Shown here one piece after another: positions 47,592 to 61,100 of a stretch of 64,000 nt of DNA (its first letter is position 1; the number at the start of each line of letters is the position of its first letter). The stretch is from assembly GCA_016081115.2 (NCBI GenBank), contig CM071935.1, forward strand, positions 27,452,075 to 27,516,074, written 5' to 3'. The position numbers and the translations under genes are program-made. Source of the DNA: Rehmannia glutinosa (lineage: Eukaryota > Streptophyta > Magnoliopsida > Lamiales > Orobanchaceae). A model generated the notes under the pieces. It saw only the letters and a list, made by a program, of their open reading frames with translations. It was not told where the DNA came from and ran no database searches.

Positions 47592-50500
47592 CACTTTTCA
47601 TGCACATACAACTTGCATGTTTTACTTAGATAGATAGTGACACGTGTTAGAAATAATGTCAAAGTACGACACACGTTTCTACGAACTCATTTATTTATAA
47701 GGAAAATCAAATGTATTGAATAATTAACGAAATATGCCACATTTAAATAATTATTTGAAAAGATAAATTTACTGGTAAATCTTTGAAGATTTATTTTTCT
47801 AATATGGATAATTCGATTAACTTTTGTGTTGACCTAATACGTGTAAAGAAATATATCAAATTAATGTATGGCGCAATCTTATTTTTTCTTTTGAGTTGTA
47901 TCGAATGCGTACATGAATATTTCTTTTCTAATTAATTCGAAAATCTAGCTAAAACATATTATAATAAATTCTCGTTAATTAACCTTGATTTAGAACTTTC
48001 TACTTTTCACAATAAATTTAGACAATTGAAATCTAATAGTTTATTTATAAATGCGTGAGAGCTACTCGTCATTTTCCATCGTCTCCGGTAACCCTTTCCT
48101 TTCCCTCCCTTAGTCTTTCTTCTGAAAGAATTAGCCAATCACATTTTCTCATCTTGTTCTCAAAATCTCTCATATCTATCGCTTTGCTGCAAGGACTCGC
48201 TTAATTCAAAAATTGATACTACTATATCTTGGAATAACGCTATTAAGCATATTGTTCCAATGTTTACCAGTCCCATCGACAAGCTTGTTTAATCTAACAA
48301 CGTAGTTTTTGTTAGAATCGTTCTCTGCTATTATACGGAAAGAAGGTACGAAAATAATTCGCTTGTGTTGATTTCAAATGGTATGGATTATTTTGTTTAT
48401 CAGCAACTAGTTATTTGAGAAATTGGAACTATAATTATATAAATATATTTTTGTTATTTTTTGGAATTATAATTTTCACTTTTCATGCACATACAACTTG
48501 CATGCTTTACTTAGATATATAGTGACACGTGTTAGCAATAATGTCAAAGTACGACACACGTTTCTACGAACTCATTTATTTATAAGGAAAATCAATTTAT
48601 TGATCAATTAACGAAATATGCCACATTTAAATAATTATTTGAATCAAAGAATTTACTGGTAAATCTTTGAAGATTTATTTTTCTAATATGGATAATTTGA
48701 TTAACTTTTGTGTTGACCTAATACGTTTAAAGAAGTATATCAAATTAATGTATGGCGCAACCTTATTTTTTCTTTTGAGTTGTATCGAATTCATACATGA
48801 ATATTTATTTTCTAATTAATTCGAAAATCTAGCTAAAACATATTATAATAAATTGTCGTTAATTAACCTCGATTTAGTACTTTCTACTTTTCACAATAAA
48901 TTTAGACAATTGAAATTTAAGAGTTTATTTACAAAATGCGTGAGAGCTACTCGTCATTTTCCATTGTCTCCGGTAACCCGTTTCCTTTCCTTCCCTTACT
49001 CTTTCTTCTGAAAGAATTAGCCTATCACATTTTCTCATCCTGTTCTCAAAAGCTCTCATATATATCGCTTTGCTGCAAGGACTCGCTTAATTCAAAAATT
49101 GATACTAGTATATCTTGGAATAACGCTATTAAGCATATTGTTCCAATGTTTACCAGTCGCATCGACAAGCTTGTTTAATCTAACAACGTAGTTTTTGTTA
49201 GAATTGTTCTCTGCTATTATACGGAAAGAAGGTACGAAAATAATTCGCTTGTGTTGATTTCAAATGGTATGGATTATTTTGTTTATCAGCAACTAGTTAT
49301 TTGAGAAATTGGAACTATAATTATATAAATATTTTTTTGTTATTTTTTGGAATTATGATTTTTACTTTTCAAGCACATACAACTTGCATGCTTTACTTAG
49401 ATAGATAGTGACACGTGTTAGCAATAATGTCAAAGTACGACACACGTTTCTACGAACTCATTTATTTATAAGGAAACTCAAATTTATGGATCAATTAACG
49501 AAATATGCCACACTTAAATAATTATTTGAATCGAAGAATTTACTGGTAAATCTTTGAAGATTTATTTTTCTAATATGGATAATTTGATTAACTTTTGTGT
49601 TGACCTAATACGTTTAAACAAGTATATCAAATTAATGTATGGCGCAACCTTATTTTTTCTTTTGAGTTGTATCGAATTCATACATGAATATTTCTTTTCT
49701 AATTAATTCGAAAATCTAGCTAAAACATATTATAATAAATTGCCGTTAATTAACCTCGATTTAGTACTTTCTATTTTTCACAATAAATTTAGACAATTGA
49801 AATCTAAGAGTTTATTTATAAAATGCGTGAGAGCTACTCGTCATTTTCCATTGTCTCCGAAACCCCTTTCCTTTCCCCCCTTAGTCTTTCTCTTTTGAAA
49901 AAGAATTAGCCTATCACATTTTCTCATCCTGTTCTCAAAAGCTCTCATATCTATCGCTTTGCTACAAGGACTCGCTTAATTCAAAAATTGATACTAGTAT
50001 ATCTTGGAATAACGCTATTAAGCATATTGTTCCAATGTTTACCAGTCCCATCGACAAGCTTGTTTAATCTAACAACATAGTTTTTGTTAGAATATTTCTC
50101 GCTATTATAAGGAAAGAAGGTACGAAAATAATTCGCTTGTGTTGATTTCACATGGTATGGATTATTTTGTTTATCAGCAACTAGTTATTTGACAAATTGG
50201 AACTATAATTATATAAATATTTTTTTGTTATTTTTTGGAATTATAATTTTTACTTTTCAAGCACATACAACTTGCATGTTTTACTTAGATAGATAGTGAC
50301 ACGTGTTAGTAATAACGTCAATTAACGACACACGTTTCTACGAACTCATTTATTTATAAGAAAAATCAAATTTATTGATCAATTAACGAAATATGCCACA
50401 TTTAAATAATTATTTGAATCGAAGAATTTACTGGTAAATCTTTGAAGATTTATTTTTCTAATATGGATAATTCGATTAACTTTTATGTTGACCTAATACG

Positions 50501-51136
50501 TTTAAACAAGTATATCAAATTAATGTATGGCGCAACCTTATTTTTTCTTTTGAGTTGTATCGAATTCATACATGAATATTTCTTTTCTAATTAATTCGAA
50601 AATCTAGCTAAAACATATTATAATAAATTGCCGTTAATTAACCTCGATTTAGTACTTTCTATTTTTCACAATAAATTTAGACAATTGAAATCTAAGAGTT
50701 TATTTATAAAATGCGTGAGAGCTACTCGTCATTTTCCATTGTCTCCTAAACCCCTTTCCTTTCCCCCCTTAGTCTTTCTACTGAAAAGAATTAGCCTATC
50801 ACATTTTCTCATCCTGTTCTCAAAAGCTCTCATATCTATCGCTTTGCTGCAAGGACTCGCTTAATTCAAAAATTGATACTAGTATATCTTGGAATAACGC
50901 TATTAAGCATATTGTTCCAATGTTTACCAGTCCCATCGACAAGCTTGTTTAATCTAACAACATAGTTTTTGTTAGAATATTTCTCTGCTATTATAAGGAA
51001 AGAAGGTACGAAAATAATTCGCTTGTGTTGATTTCACATGGTATGGATTATTTTGTTTATCAGCAACTAGTTATTTGACAAATTGGAACCATAATTATAT
51101 AAATATTTTTTTGTTATTTTTTGGAATTATAATTTT
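47592..51136 (+). repeat. Higher-order repeat copy 1 (units A-B-C-D)
   Basis: Four consecutive units with distinct markers. A: aaatgtattgaataatt, gtgtaaagaaatat, agaatcgttc. B: aatcaatttattgatc, gaatcaaagaat, cgcatcgac. C: aaactcaaatttatgg, cacttaaat, agaatatttc. D: agtaataacgtcaattaac, aagaaaaatc. The same order recurs at 51137-54686. Confidence 0.75.
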
Positions 51137-54100
51137 CACTTTTCATGCACATACAACTTGCATGTTTTACTTAGATAGATAGTGACACGTGTTAGAAATA
51201 ATGTCAAAGTACGACACACGTTTCTACGAACTCATTTATTTATAAGGAAAATCAAATGTATTGAATAATTAACGAAATATGCCACATTTAAATAATTATT
51301 TGAAAAGATGAATTTACTGGTAAATCTTTGAAGATTTATTTTTCTAATATGGATAATTCGATTAACTTTTGTGTTGACCTAATACGTGTAAAGAAATATA
51401 TCAAATTAATGTATGGCGCAATCTTATTTTTTCTTTTGAGTTGTATCGAATGCATACATGAATATTTCTTTTCTAATTAATTCGAAAATCTAGCTAAAAC
51501 ATATTATAATAAATTCTCGTTAATTAAACTCGATTTAGAACTTTCTACTTTTCACAATAAATTTAGACAATTGAAATCTAATAGTTTATTTATAAATGCG
51601 TGAGAGCTACTCGTCATTTTCCATCGTCTCCGGTAACCCTTTCCTTCCCCTTCCCTCCCTTAGTCTTTCTTCTGAAAGAATTAGCCAATCACATTTTCTC
51701 ATCCTGTTCTCAAAATCTCTCATATATATCGCTTTGCTGCAAGGACTCGCTTAATTCAAAAATTGATACTACTATATCTTGGAATAACGCTATTAAGCAT
51801 ATTGTTCCAATGTTTACCAGTCCCATCGACAAGCTTGTTTAATCTAACAACGTAGTTTTTGTTAGAATCGTTCTCTGCTATTATACGGAAAGAAGGTACG
51901 AAAATAATTCGCTTGTGTTGATTTCAAATGGTATGGATTATTTTGTTTATCAGCAACTAGTTATTTGAGAAATTGGAACTATAATTATATAAATATTTTT
52001 TTGTTATTTTTTGGAATTATAATTTTCACTTTTCATGCACGTACAACTTGCATGCTTTACTTAGATATATAGTGACACGTGTTAGCAATAATGTCAAAGT
52101 ACGACACACGTTTCTACGAACTCATTTATTTATAAGGAAAATCAATTTATTGATCAATTAACGAAATATGCCACATTTAAATAATTATTTGAATCAAAGA
52201 ATTTACTGGTAAATCTTTGAAGATTTATTTTTCTAATATGGATAATTTGATTAACTTTTGTGTTGACCTAATACGTTTAAAGAAGTATATCAAATTAATG
52301 TATGGCGCAACCTTATTTTTTCTTTTGAGTTGTATCGAATTCATACATGAATATTTCTTTTCTAATTAATTCGAAAATCTAGCTAAAACATATTATAATA
52401 AATTGTCGTTAATTAACCTCAATTTAGTACTTTCTACTTTTCACAATAAATTTAGACAATTGAAATTTAAGAGTTTATTTACAAAATACGTGAGAGCTAC
52501 TCGTCATTTTCCATTGTCTCCGGTAACCCCTTTCCTTTCCCTCCCTTAGTCTTTCTTCTGAAAGAATTAGCCTATCACATTTTCTCATCCTGTTCTCAAA
52601 AGCTCTCATATATATCGCTTTGCTGCAAGGACTCGCTTAATTCAAAAATTGATACTAGTATATCTTGGAATAACGCTATTAAGCATATTGTTCCAATGTT
52701 TACCAGTCGCATCGACAAGCTTGTTTAATCTAACAACGTAGTTTTTGTTAGAATTGTTCTCTGCTATTATACGGAAAGAAGGTACGAAAATAATTCGCTT
52801 GAGTTGATTTCAAATGGTATGGATTATTTTGTTTATCAGCAACTAGTTATTTGAGAAATTGGAACTATAATTATATAAATATTTTTTTGTTATTTTTTGG
52901 AATTATGATTTTCACTTTTCATGCACATACAACTTACATGCTTTACTTAGATATATAGTGACACGTGTTAGCAATAATGTCAAAGTACGACACACGTTTC
53001 TACGAACTCATTTATTTATAAGGAAACTCAAATTTATGGATCAATTAACGAAATATGCCACACTTATATAATTATTTGAATCGAAGAATTTACTGGTAAA
53101 TCTTTGAAGATTTATTTTTCTAATATGGATAATTTGATTAACTTTTGTGTTGACCTAATACGTTTAAAGAAGTATATCAAATTAATGTATGGCGCAACCT
53201 TATTTTTTCTTTTGAGTTGTATCGAATTCATACATGAATGTTTCTTTTCTAATTAATTCGAAAATCTAGCTAAAACATATTATAATAAATTGCCGTTAAT
53301 TAACCTCGATTTAGTACTTTCTATTTTTCACAATTAATTTAGACAATTGAAATCTAAGAGTTTATTTATAAAATGCGTGAGAGCTACTCGTCATTTTCCA
53401 TTGTCTCCGGTAACCCCTTTCCTTTCCCTCCCTTAGTCTTTCTACTGAAAGAATTAGCCTATCACATTTTCTCATCCTGTTCTCAAAAGCTCTCATATCT
53501 ATCGCTTTGCTGCAAGGACTCGCTTAATTCAAAAATTGATACTAGTATATCTTGGAATAACGCTATTAAGCATATTGTCACAATGTTTACCAGTCCCATC
53601 GACAAGCTTGTTTAATCTAACAACATAGTTTTTGTTAGAATATTTCTCTGCTATTATAAGGAAAGAAGGTACGAAAATAATTCGCTTGTGTTGATTTCAC
53701 ATGGTATGGATTATTTTGTTTATCAGCAACTAGTTATTTGACAAATTGGAACTATAATTATATAAATATTTTTTTGTTATTTTTTGGAATTATAATTTTT
53801 ACTTTTCAAGCACATACAACTTGCATGCTTTACTTAGATAGATAGTGACACGTGTTAGTAATAACGTCAATTAACGACACACGTTTCTACGAACTCATTT
53901 ATTTATAAGAAAAATCAAATTTATTGATCAATTAACGAAATATGCCACATTTAAATAATTATTTGAATCGATGAATTTACTTGTAAATCTTTGAAGATTT
54001 ATTTTTCTAATATGGATAATTCGATTAACTTTTGTGTTGACCTAATACGTTTAAACAAGTATATCAAATTAATGTATGGCGCAATCTTATTTTTTCTTTT

Positions 54101-54686
54101 GAGTTGTATCGAATTCATACATGAATATTTCTTTTCTAATTAATTCGAAAATCTAGCTAAAACATATTATAATAAATTGCCGTTAATTAACCTCGATTTA
54201 GTACTTTCTATTTTTCACAATTAATTTAGACAATTGAAATCTAAGAGTTTATTTATAAAATGCGTGAGAGCTACTCGTCATTTTCCATTGTCTCCGGTAA
54301 CCCCTTACCTTTCCCTCCCTTAGTCTTTCTACTGAAAGAATTAGCCTATCACATTTTCTCATCCTGTTCTCAAAAGCTCTCATATCTATCGCTTTGCTGC
54401 AAGGACTCGCTTAATTCAAAAATTGATACTAGTATATCTTGGAATAACGTTATTAAGCATATTGTTCCAATGTTTACCAGTCCCATCGACAAGCTTGTTT
54501 AATCTAACAACATAGTTTTTGTTAGAATATTTCTCTGCTATTATAAGGAAAGAAGGTACGAAAATAATTCGCTTGTGTTGATTTCACATGGTATGGATTA
54601 TTTTGTTTATCAGCAACTAGTTATTTGACAAATTGGAACTATAATTATATAGATATTTTTTTGTTATTTTTTGGAATTATAATTTT
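51137..54686 (+). repeat. Higher-order repeat copy 2 (units A-B-C-D)
   Basis: It repeats the marker order of 47592-51136 unit by unit, about 3550 bp long. Units after 54687 no longer follow the order: a D/B hybrid, a C-type, an A-type and a truncated C-type. Confidence 0.75.
53373..53615 (+). other. 80-codon open frame repeated in array units (probably non-coding)
   Basis: The frame starts MRESYSSFSIVSG and continues FPFPPLVFLLKELAYHIFSS to a TAA after DKLV. Similar 80-84-codon frames are open at 46283, 48936, 51600, 54260 and 56928. In other units (for example 47167, 48052, 49827, 50712, 55148, 56034 and 57819) indels in the C/T tract shift the frame or a stop enters. Frame is not protected where the tract varies, so selection for protein is doubtful. 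No domain is recognised. Confidence 0.3.
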
Positions 54687-57600
54687 TACTTTTCAAGCAC
54701 ATACAACTTGCATGCTTTACTTAGATAGATAGTGACACGTGTTAGTAATAACGTCAATGTACGACACACGTTTCTACGAACTCATTTATTTATAAGAAAA
54801 ATCAAATTTATTGATCAATTAACGAAATATGCCACATTTAAATATTTATTTGAATCGATGAATTTACTTGTAAATCTTTGAAGATTTATTTTTCTAATAT
54901 GGATAATTCGATTAACTTTTATGTTGACCTAATACGTTTAAACAAGTATATCAAATTAATGTATGGCGCAACCTTATTTTTTCTTTTGAGTTGTATCGAA
55001 TTCATACATGAATATTTCTTTTCTAATTAATTCGAAAATCTAGCTAAAACATATTATAATAAATTGTCGTTAATTAACCTCGATTTAGTACTTTCTACTT
55101 TTCACAATATATTTAGACAATTGAAATTTAAGAGTTTATTTATAAAATGCGTGAGAGCTACTCGTCATTTTCCATTGTCTCCTAAACCCCTTTCCTTTCC
55201 TCCCTTAGTCTTTTCTTCCGAAAGAATTAGCCTATCACATTTTCTCATCCTGTTCTCAAAAGCTCTCATATATATCGCTTTGCTGCAAGGACTCGCTTAA
55301 TTCAAAAATTGATACTAGTATATCTTGGAATAACGCTATTAAGCATATTGTTCCAATGTTTACCAGTCGCATCGACAAGCTTGTTTAATCTAACAACGTA
55401 GTTTTTGTTAGAATTGTTCTCTGCTATTATACGGAAAGAAGGTACGAAAATAATTCGCTTGTGTTGATTTCAAATGGTATGGATTATTTTGTTTATCAGC
55501 AACTAGTTATTTGAGAAATTGGAACTATAATTATATAAATATTTTTTTGTTATTTTTTGGAATTATGATTTTCACTTTTCATGCACATACAACTTACATG
55601 CTTTACTTAGATATATAGTGACACGTGTTAGCAATAATGTCAAAGTACGACACACGTTTCTACGAACTCATTTATTTATAAGGAAACTCAAATTTATGGA
55701 TCAATTAACGAAATATGCCACACTTAAATAATTATTTGAATCGAAGAATTTACTGGTAAATCTTTGAAGATTTATTTTTCTAATATGGATAATTTGATTA
55801 ACTTTTGTGTTGACCTAATACGTTTAAAGAAGTATATCAAATTAATGTATGGCGCAACCATATTTTTTCTTTTGAGTTGTATCGAATTCATACATGAATA
55901 TTTCTTTTCTAATTAATTCGAAAATCTAGCTAAAACATATTATAATAAATTGCCGTTAATTAACCTCGATTTAGTACTTTCTATTTTTCACAATAAATTT
56001 AGACAATTGAAATCTAAGAGTTTATTTATAAAATGCGTGAGAGCTACTCGTCATTTTCCATTGTCTCCGGTAACCCCTTTCCTTTCCCTCCTTTAGTCTT
56101 TCTACTTTGAAAATTAATTAGCCTATCACATTTTCTCATCCTGTTCTCAAAAGCTCTCATATCTATCGCTTTGTTGCAAAGGACTCGCTTAATTCAAAAA
56201 TTGATACTAGTATATCTTGGAATAACGCTATTAAGCATATTGTTCCAATGTTTACTACCCCATCGACAAGCTTGTTTAATCTAACAACATAGTTTTTGTT
56301 AGAATATTTCTCTGCTATTATAAGGAAAGAAGGTACGAAAATAATTCGCTTGTGTTGATTTCACATGGTATGGATTATTTTGTTTATCAAAGAACTAGTT
56401 ATTTGACAAATTGGAACCATAATTATATAAATATTTTTTTGTTATTTTTGGAATTATAATTTTCACTTTTCATGCACATACAACTTGCATGTTTTACTTA
56501 GATAGATAGTGACACGTGTTAGAAATAATGTCAAAGTACGACACACGTTTCTACGAACTCATTTATTTATAAGGAAAATCAAATGTTTTGAATAATTAAC
56601 GAAATATGCCACATTTAAATAATTATTTGAAAAGATGAATTTACTTGGTAAATCTTTGAAGATTTATTTTTCTAATATGGATAATTCGATTAACTTTTGT
56701 GTTGACCTAATACGTGTAAAGAAATATATCAAATTAATGTATGGCGCAATCTTATTTTTTCTTTTGAGTTGTATCGAATGCATACATGAATATTTCTTTT
56801 CTAATTAATTCGAAAATCTAGCTAAAACATATTATAATAAATTCTCGTTAATTAAACTCGATTTAGAACTTTCTACTTTTCACAATAAATTTAGACAATT
56901 GAAATCTAATAGTTTATTTATAAATGCATGAGAGCTACTCGTCATTTTCCATCGTCTCCGGTAACCCTTTCCTTTCCCTTCCCTCCATTAGTCTTTCTTC
57001 TGAAAGAATTAGCCAATCACATTTTCTCATCCTGTTCTCAAAATCTCTCATATCTATCGCTTTGCTGCAAGGACTCGCTTAATTCAAAAATTGATACTAC
57101 TATATCTTGGAATAACGCTATTAAGCATATTGTTCCAATGTTTACCAGTCCCATCGACAAGCTTGTTTAATCTAACAACGTAGTTTTTGTTAGAATCGTT
57201 CTCTGCTATTATACGGAAAGAAGGTACGAAAATAATTCGCTTGTGTTGATTTCAAATGGTATGGATTATTTTGTTTATCAGCAACTAGTTATTTGAGAAA
57301 TTGGAACTATAATTATATAAATATTTTTTTGTTATTTTTTGGAATTATGATTTTCACTTTTCATGCACATACAACTTACATGCTTTACTTAGATATATAG
57401 TGACACGTGTTAGCAATAATGTCAAAGTACGACACACGTTTCTACGAACTCATTTATTTATAAGGAAACTCAAATTTATGGATCAATTAACGAAATATGC
57501 CACACTTAAATAATTATTTGAATCGAAGAATTTACTGGTAAATCTTTGAAGATTTATTTTTCTAATATGGATAATTTGATTAACTTTTGTGTTGACCTAA

Positions 57601-58192
57601 TACGTTTAAAGAAGTATATCAAATTAATGTATGGCGCAACCATATTTTTTATTTTGAGTTATATCGAATTCATACATGAATATTTCTTTTCTAATTAATT
57701 CGAAAATCTAGCTAAAACATATTATAATAAATTGCCGTTAATTAACCTCGATTTAGTACTTTCTATTTTTCACAATAAATTTAGACAATTGAAATCTAAG
57801 AGTTTATTTATAAAATGCGTGAGAGCTACTCGTCATTTTCCATTGTCTCCGGAACCCCTTTCCTTTCCTCCCTTAGTCTTTTCTAAAAAGAATTAGCCTA
57901 TCACATTTTCTCATCCTGTTCTCAAAAGCTCTCATATCTATCGCTTTCTTTGCAAGGACTCGCTTAATTCAAAAATTGATACTAGTATATCTTGGAATAA
58001 CGCTATTAAGCATATTGTTCCAATGTTTACTACCATCCCATCGACAAGCTTGTTTAATCTAACAACATAGTTTTTGTTAGAATATTTCTCTGCTATTATA
58101 AGGAAAGAAGGTACGAAAATAATTCGCTTGTGTTGATTTCACATGGTATGGATTATTTTGTTTATCAGCAACTAGTTATTTGACAAATTGGA

Positions 58193-61100
58193 TGTCACGC
58201 CCCAAACGGGACGCGACGAACGATTCACAACTTAAATACAAATGGACTAACATTCCAGACAATACCAATGAGAACCCAATAAGACAGTGTCTAAATAGCG
58301 TGGAAAGAAATAATGATACAAGTTATCACTTAAAGTCTACATTCCAACATCCAAATTACAACCCGAAATTCGACAAGGTAGTAACTTAAAGTCAAGGGAT
58401 CATACGCCCCTCAATTACAAACCCGAATTGATTAGGATACAAAAGTCCAACAAAAACATAATAAGAAAAGAGTCCGATCAACAACAAGATACGATAAATC
58501 CAACAAGCGTAGTACAAGGTCTCAATCCAGAGGCTTCAAGATCCCCAAATAAATCCTCATCTAAGGTTAGAAAACAAAGGATGAGACAAAAATCTCGGTG
58601 GATGGGGTGATCGGGTAATGCGAGTGTGGCGTAATAGTTAATGTGAGAAAACAGTTATACGAAAAACGCATGAGTATGATGCATGGTTTCACACACGATT
58701 CTAAGCGTCATGATAAATTATTTAAGTAATAATTATACGCTTTAAGAAAATATTCATGGTCACACAGGCACTATGTGATACAAAAGAAGACAGGTAGGAT
58801 TGCGTGCGGAAGTGTAACGCCAATCCTATGCAAGGCAATTAATGGTTGCGTGCGGACTTGTAGCGCCAACCAATGCAAAACAGGTAAGCGGTTGCGAATG
58901 TAAATGTAACGCCAACCAAAACGGGACGATAACTCCGAATCGTGTGGATCGACAGCGATTCCTTCGTTCTACCTTGTAACTCCCGATCGGATGGTCCAAG
59001 ACCGCACCTTATCGCTCCGTAGGCAAAGACAAAATCCTAGTAGAGTGGCGAGGCTCGGATCTGTCATAATCATGATTATACCTCGATTTCTACGACCCGC
59101 TTCCCTTGGACAAACTCCGTCCCTCGCCATGGCGGGATTAGGGCGATGGGGCGGAAGAGTGGAATAGCAGCCGAGCTGCCCGGTTCCATCCCCGACGTAT
59201 CCATTCCGAGTCGTGAGCTCGACACACCAAGTTGACTCGGCAGGAAAGTAATTACAATTACAGCGATCAACCAGCAATGAGTATTATTGATTCAGGGAAG
59301 CGATTTAGGAAATATTTTAAAAATGTGAGTGGCAATTATGGCATTGGTGGAGTTTTTTTGGATGAAGATGATTATCGGAAGGATAAACAACCTTCGATAT
59401 CTTGAAAGATTGGGTGGAACATAAGTCCCGTTATAGAATCAATTAGCAAGGCGGGGAAGTCGCTCCGCGATCGGGTATTAATCGGTCATATTGATCCGAT
59501 AAGTTAGGGGTTTTTGGAAAAGTAAAATATTTAAATTAAATCTCAATTTCAGAGAGTCCAGGGCTATTTTAGTAAATGAGAAAATAATTTGAGTTAGGTC
59601 CTTTATAAAAGAAAAATTGTAATTTAGCCCCGTTTTGTAAAAACCAACACTTTTGGGGTTAAAAATTGAATAATTAAATATCCCGACCTTGAAAAAATTA
59701 TGAGGTCAGTTCCTAAATTCTCCAAATTGTCCAGAGATTCAGGTTTTTAAAGTTTTATGGTCGAGTTTTTATAAAAATCTCATATTGGCCCCAAATTTGT
59801 AAAAATTGTCAATTCGGACCTTAAGTTTTAAAAATTCGGAACTCACAAACCGGAAGGGCTTTTAATGTGATTCCAGTTGGAAAATGTCACTAAGGTTGGT
59901 AGGATATTGGGACAAAAGCAGTTTTTAAAAACAATATGTGTAGGTCCTCCAACTTTAGAAAATATCATTTTTGACCCATTTTAAAATAATTGCCTTTAAG
60001 GCTTTTAGGGTCCAATTGTTATGAAGTTTGAACCTTGGGTCCAAAATATAATTAAGTTATAGTTAAGTTAGTATTTCCAGGTGCATGGGCTGCATAAGTC
60101 CTGGAAATTTCATTTGGGTCCTCAAGTTTAATATTTTCACATTAGTCCCTCATTTTTAGTAAAATTGTTTTCCAAGCCCTAACCACTTGGATTTTTGGAA
60201 TACTTTTAAAATATGGGATTCCCAGTAACTTAAAAGTAAAAATTTCAATTTATAAAGTTTAGGTCTGGTACAGTTTTGAAAATTGCAAAGTAGCCCTTAA
60301 ACTTTCAAAATCTTACAATCTAGTCCTTGGGCTTTTAAAGGTTGATTTTATTTATCTTAAAACTATTAAAACATTATTAAAATGTCCAAAAGTCATTTTT
60401 GAACCTGAGTACAGTCCCAAATTTCGAAATTTGCAGAGGGGTCCTTTAACTTTTATTTTCTTGTAATTTAGTCCACCAACTTTCCATTTTTGCATTTTTA
60501 AGTCCAAAATTGAAATTTAATCAATTATGCTCGACTTGTCCAGGTTATAAGTCATCCAAAATATAGATTTTAAAGATCATACACATGCATGTCCAATAAA
60601 TACAAGAATTCATCAAATAAAACATTAAATTGCACATGCATGCACCTAAAATTCAATAAATGGCAATTTTGAGCAACTCTTGAGAATTTTTATGATTTGA
60701 TATATAAAATTGACATGCAATACATAGATTATACATCTCAAGGCTCATGATCAAAATTTCTACATGCATTTTAATAAAAACACCTAATAGTTGGAAAGTA
60801 TTTTTCCACCCACCTTAATTTTGGAAATTGTGAAATAAAAGGATAATTTCACAATTTTTGGATGAGGCTTCTTAGGTCAGCCCCTAAGTCAAGAAAATAT
60901 CAAAATTTGGAGTTAGAAAAATGAGAGAAAAATTAAGGAGAAAAAGAAGGAATTAAGAAAATGAAAAGGACTACACTTTACCTTGTGTAGTAGATGTTTG
61001 GAGACTAGTTGAAGCTCAAAAATTGGAAATTTGGCTCAACTCCAAAAATCTCCTAAGGTCAGCCCCTATTTCTCAAAAATGAAAAAGGGGTGTTAAAATT

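Larger units (their letters stand above)
44945..58192 (+). repeat. Tandem array of ~886-bp repeats, 15 copies
   Basis: The landmark gtttaatctaacaac occurs 15 times, starting at 45636, 46519, 47403, 48287, 49173 and so on to about 58053, with spacings of about 883-895 bp. Each unit runs from cacttttcatgcacatac through gacacgtgttag, tttgaagattta, gtatcgaattcatacatgaa, a C/T-rich stretch (ccctttcctttccctccc) and agcatattgttccaatgttt to ttatttgagaaattggaac. The first two units are most diverged; later ones are very alike. The array ends inside a unit at the insertion of element E. No recognised gene lies within the unit. Confidence 0.95.

Noticed and set aside
44945..58192. Ribosomal intergenic-spacer origin of the tandem array
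   Set aside because: No rRNA gene or recognisable rDNA promoter is found next to the array, so there is no support.
44945..58192. CRISPR array
   Set aside because: Units are ~886 bp with no spacer pattern, in plant DNA.
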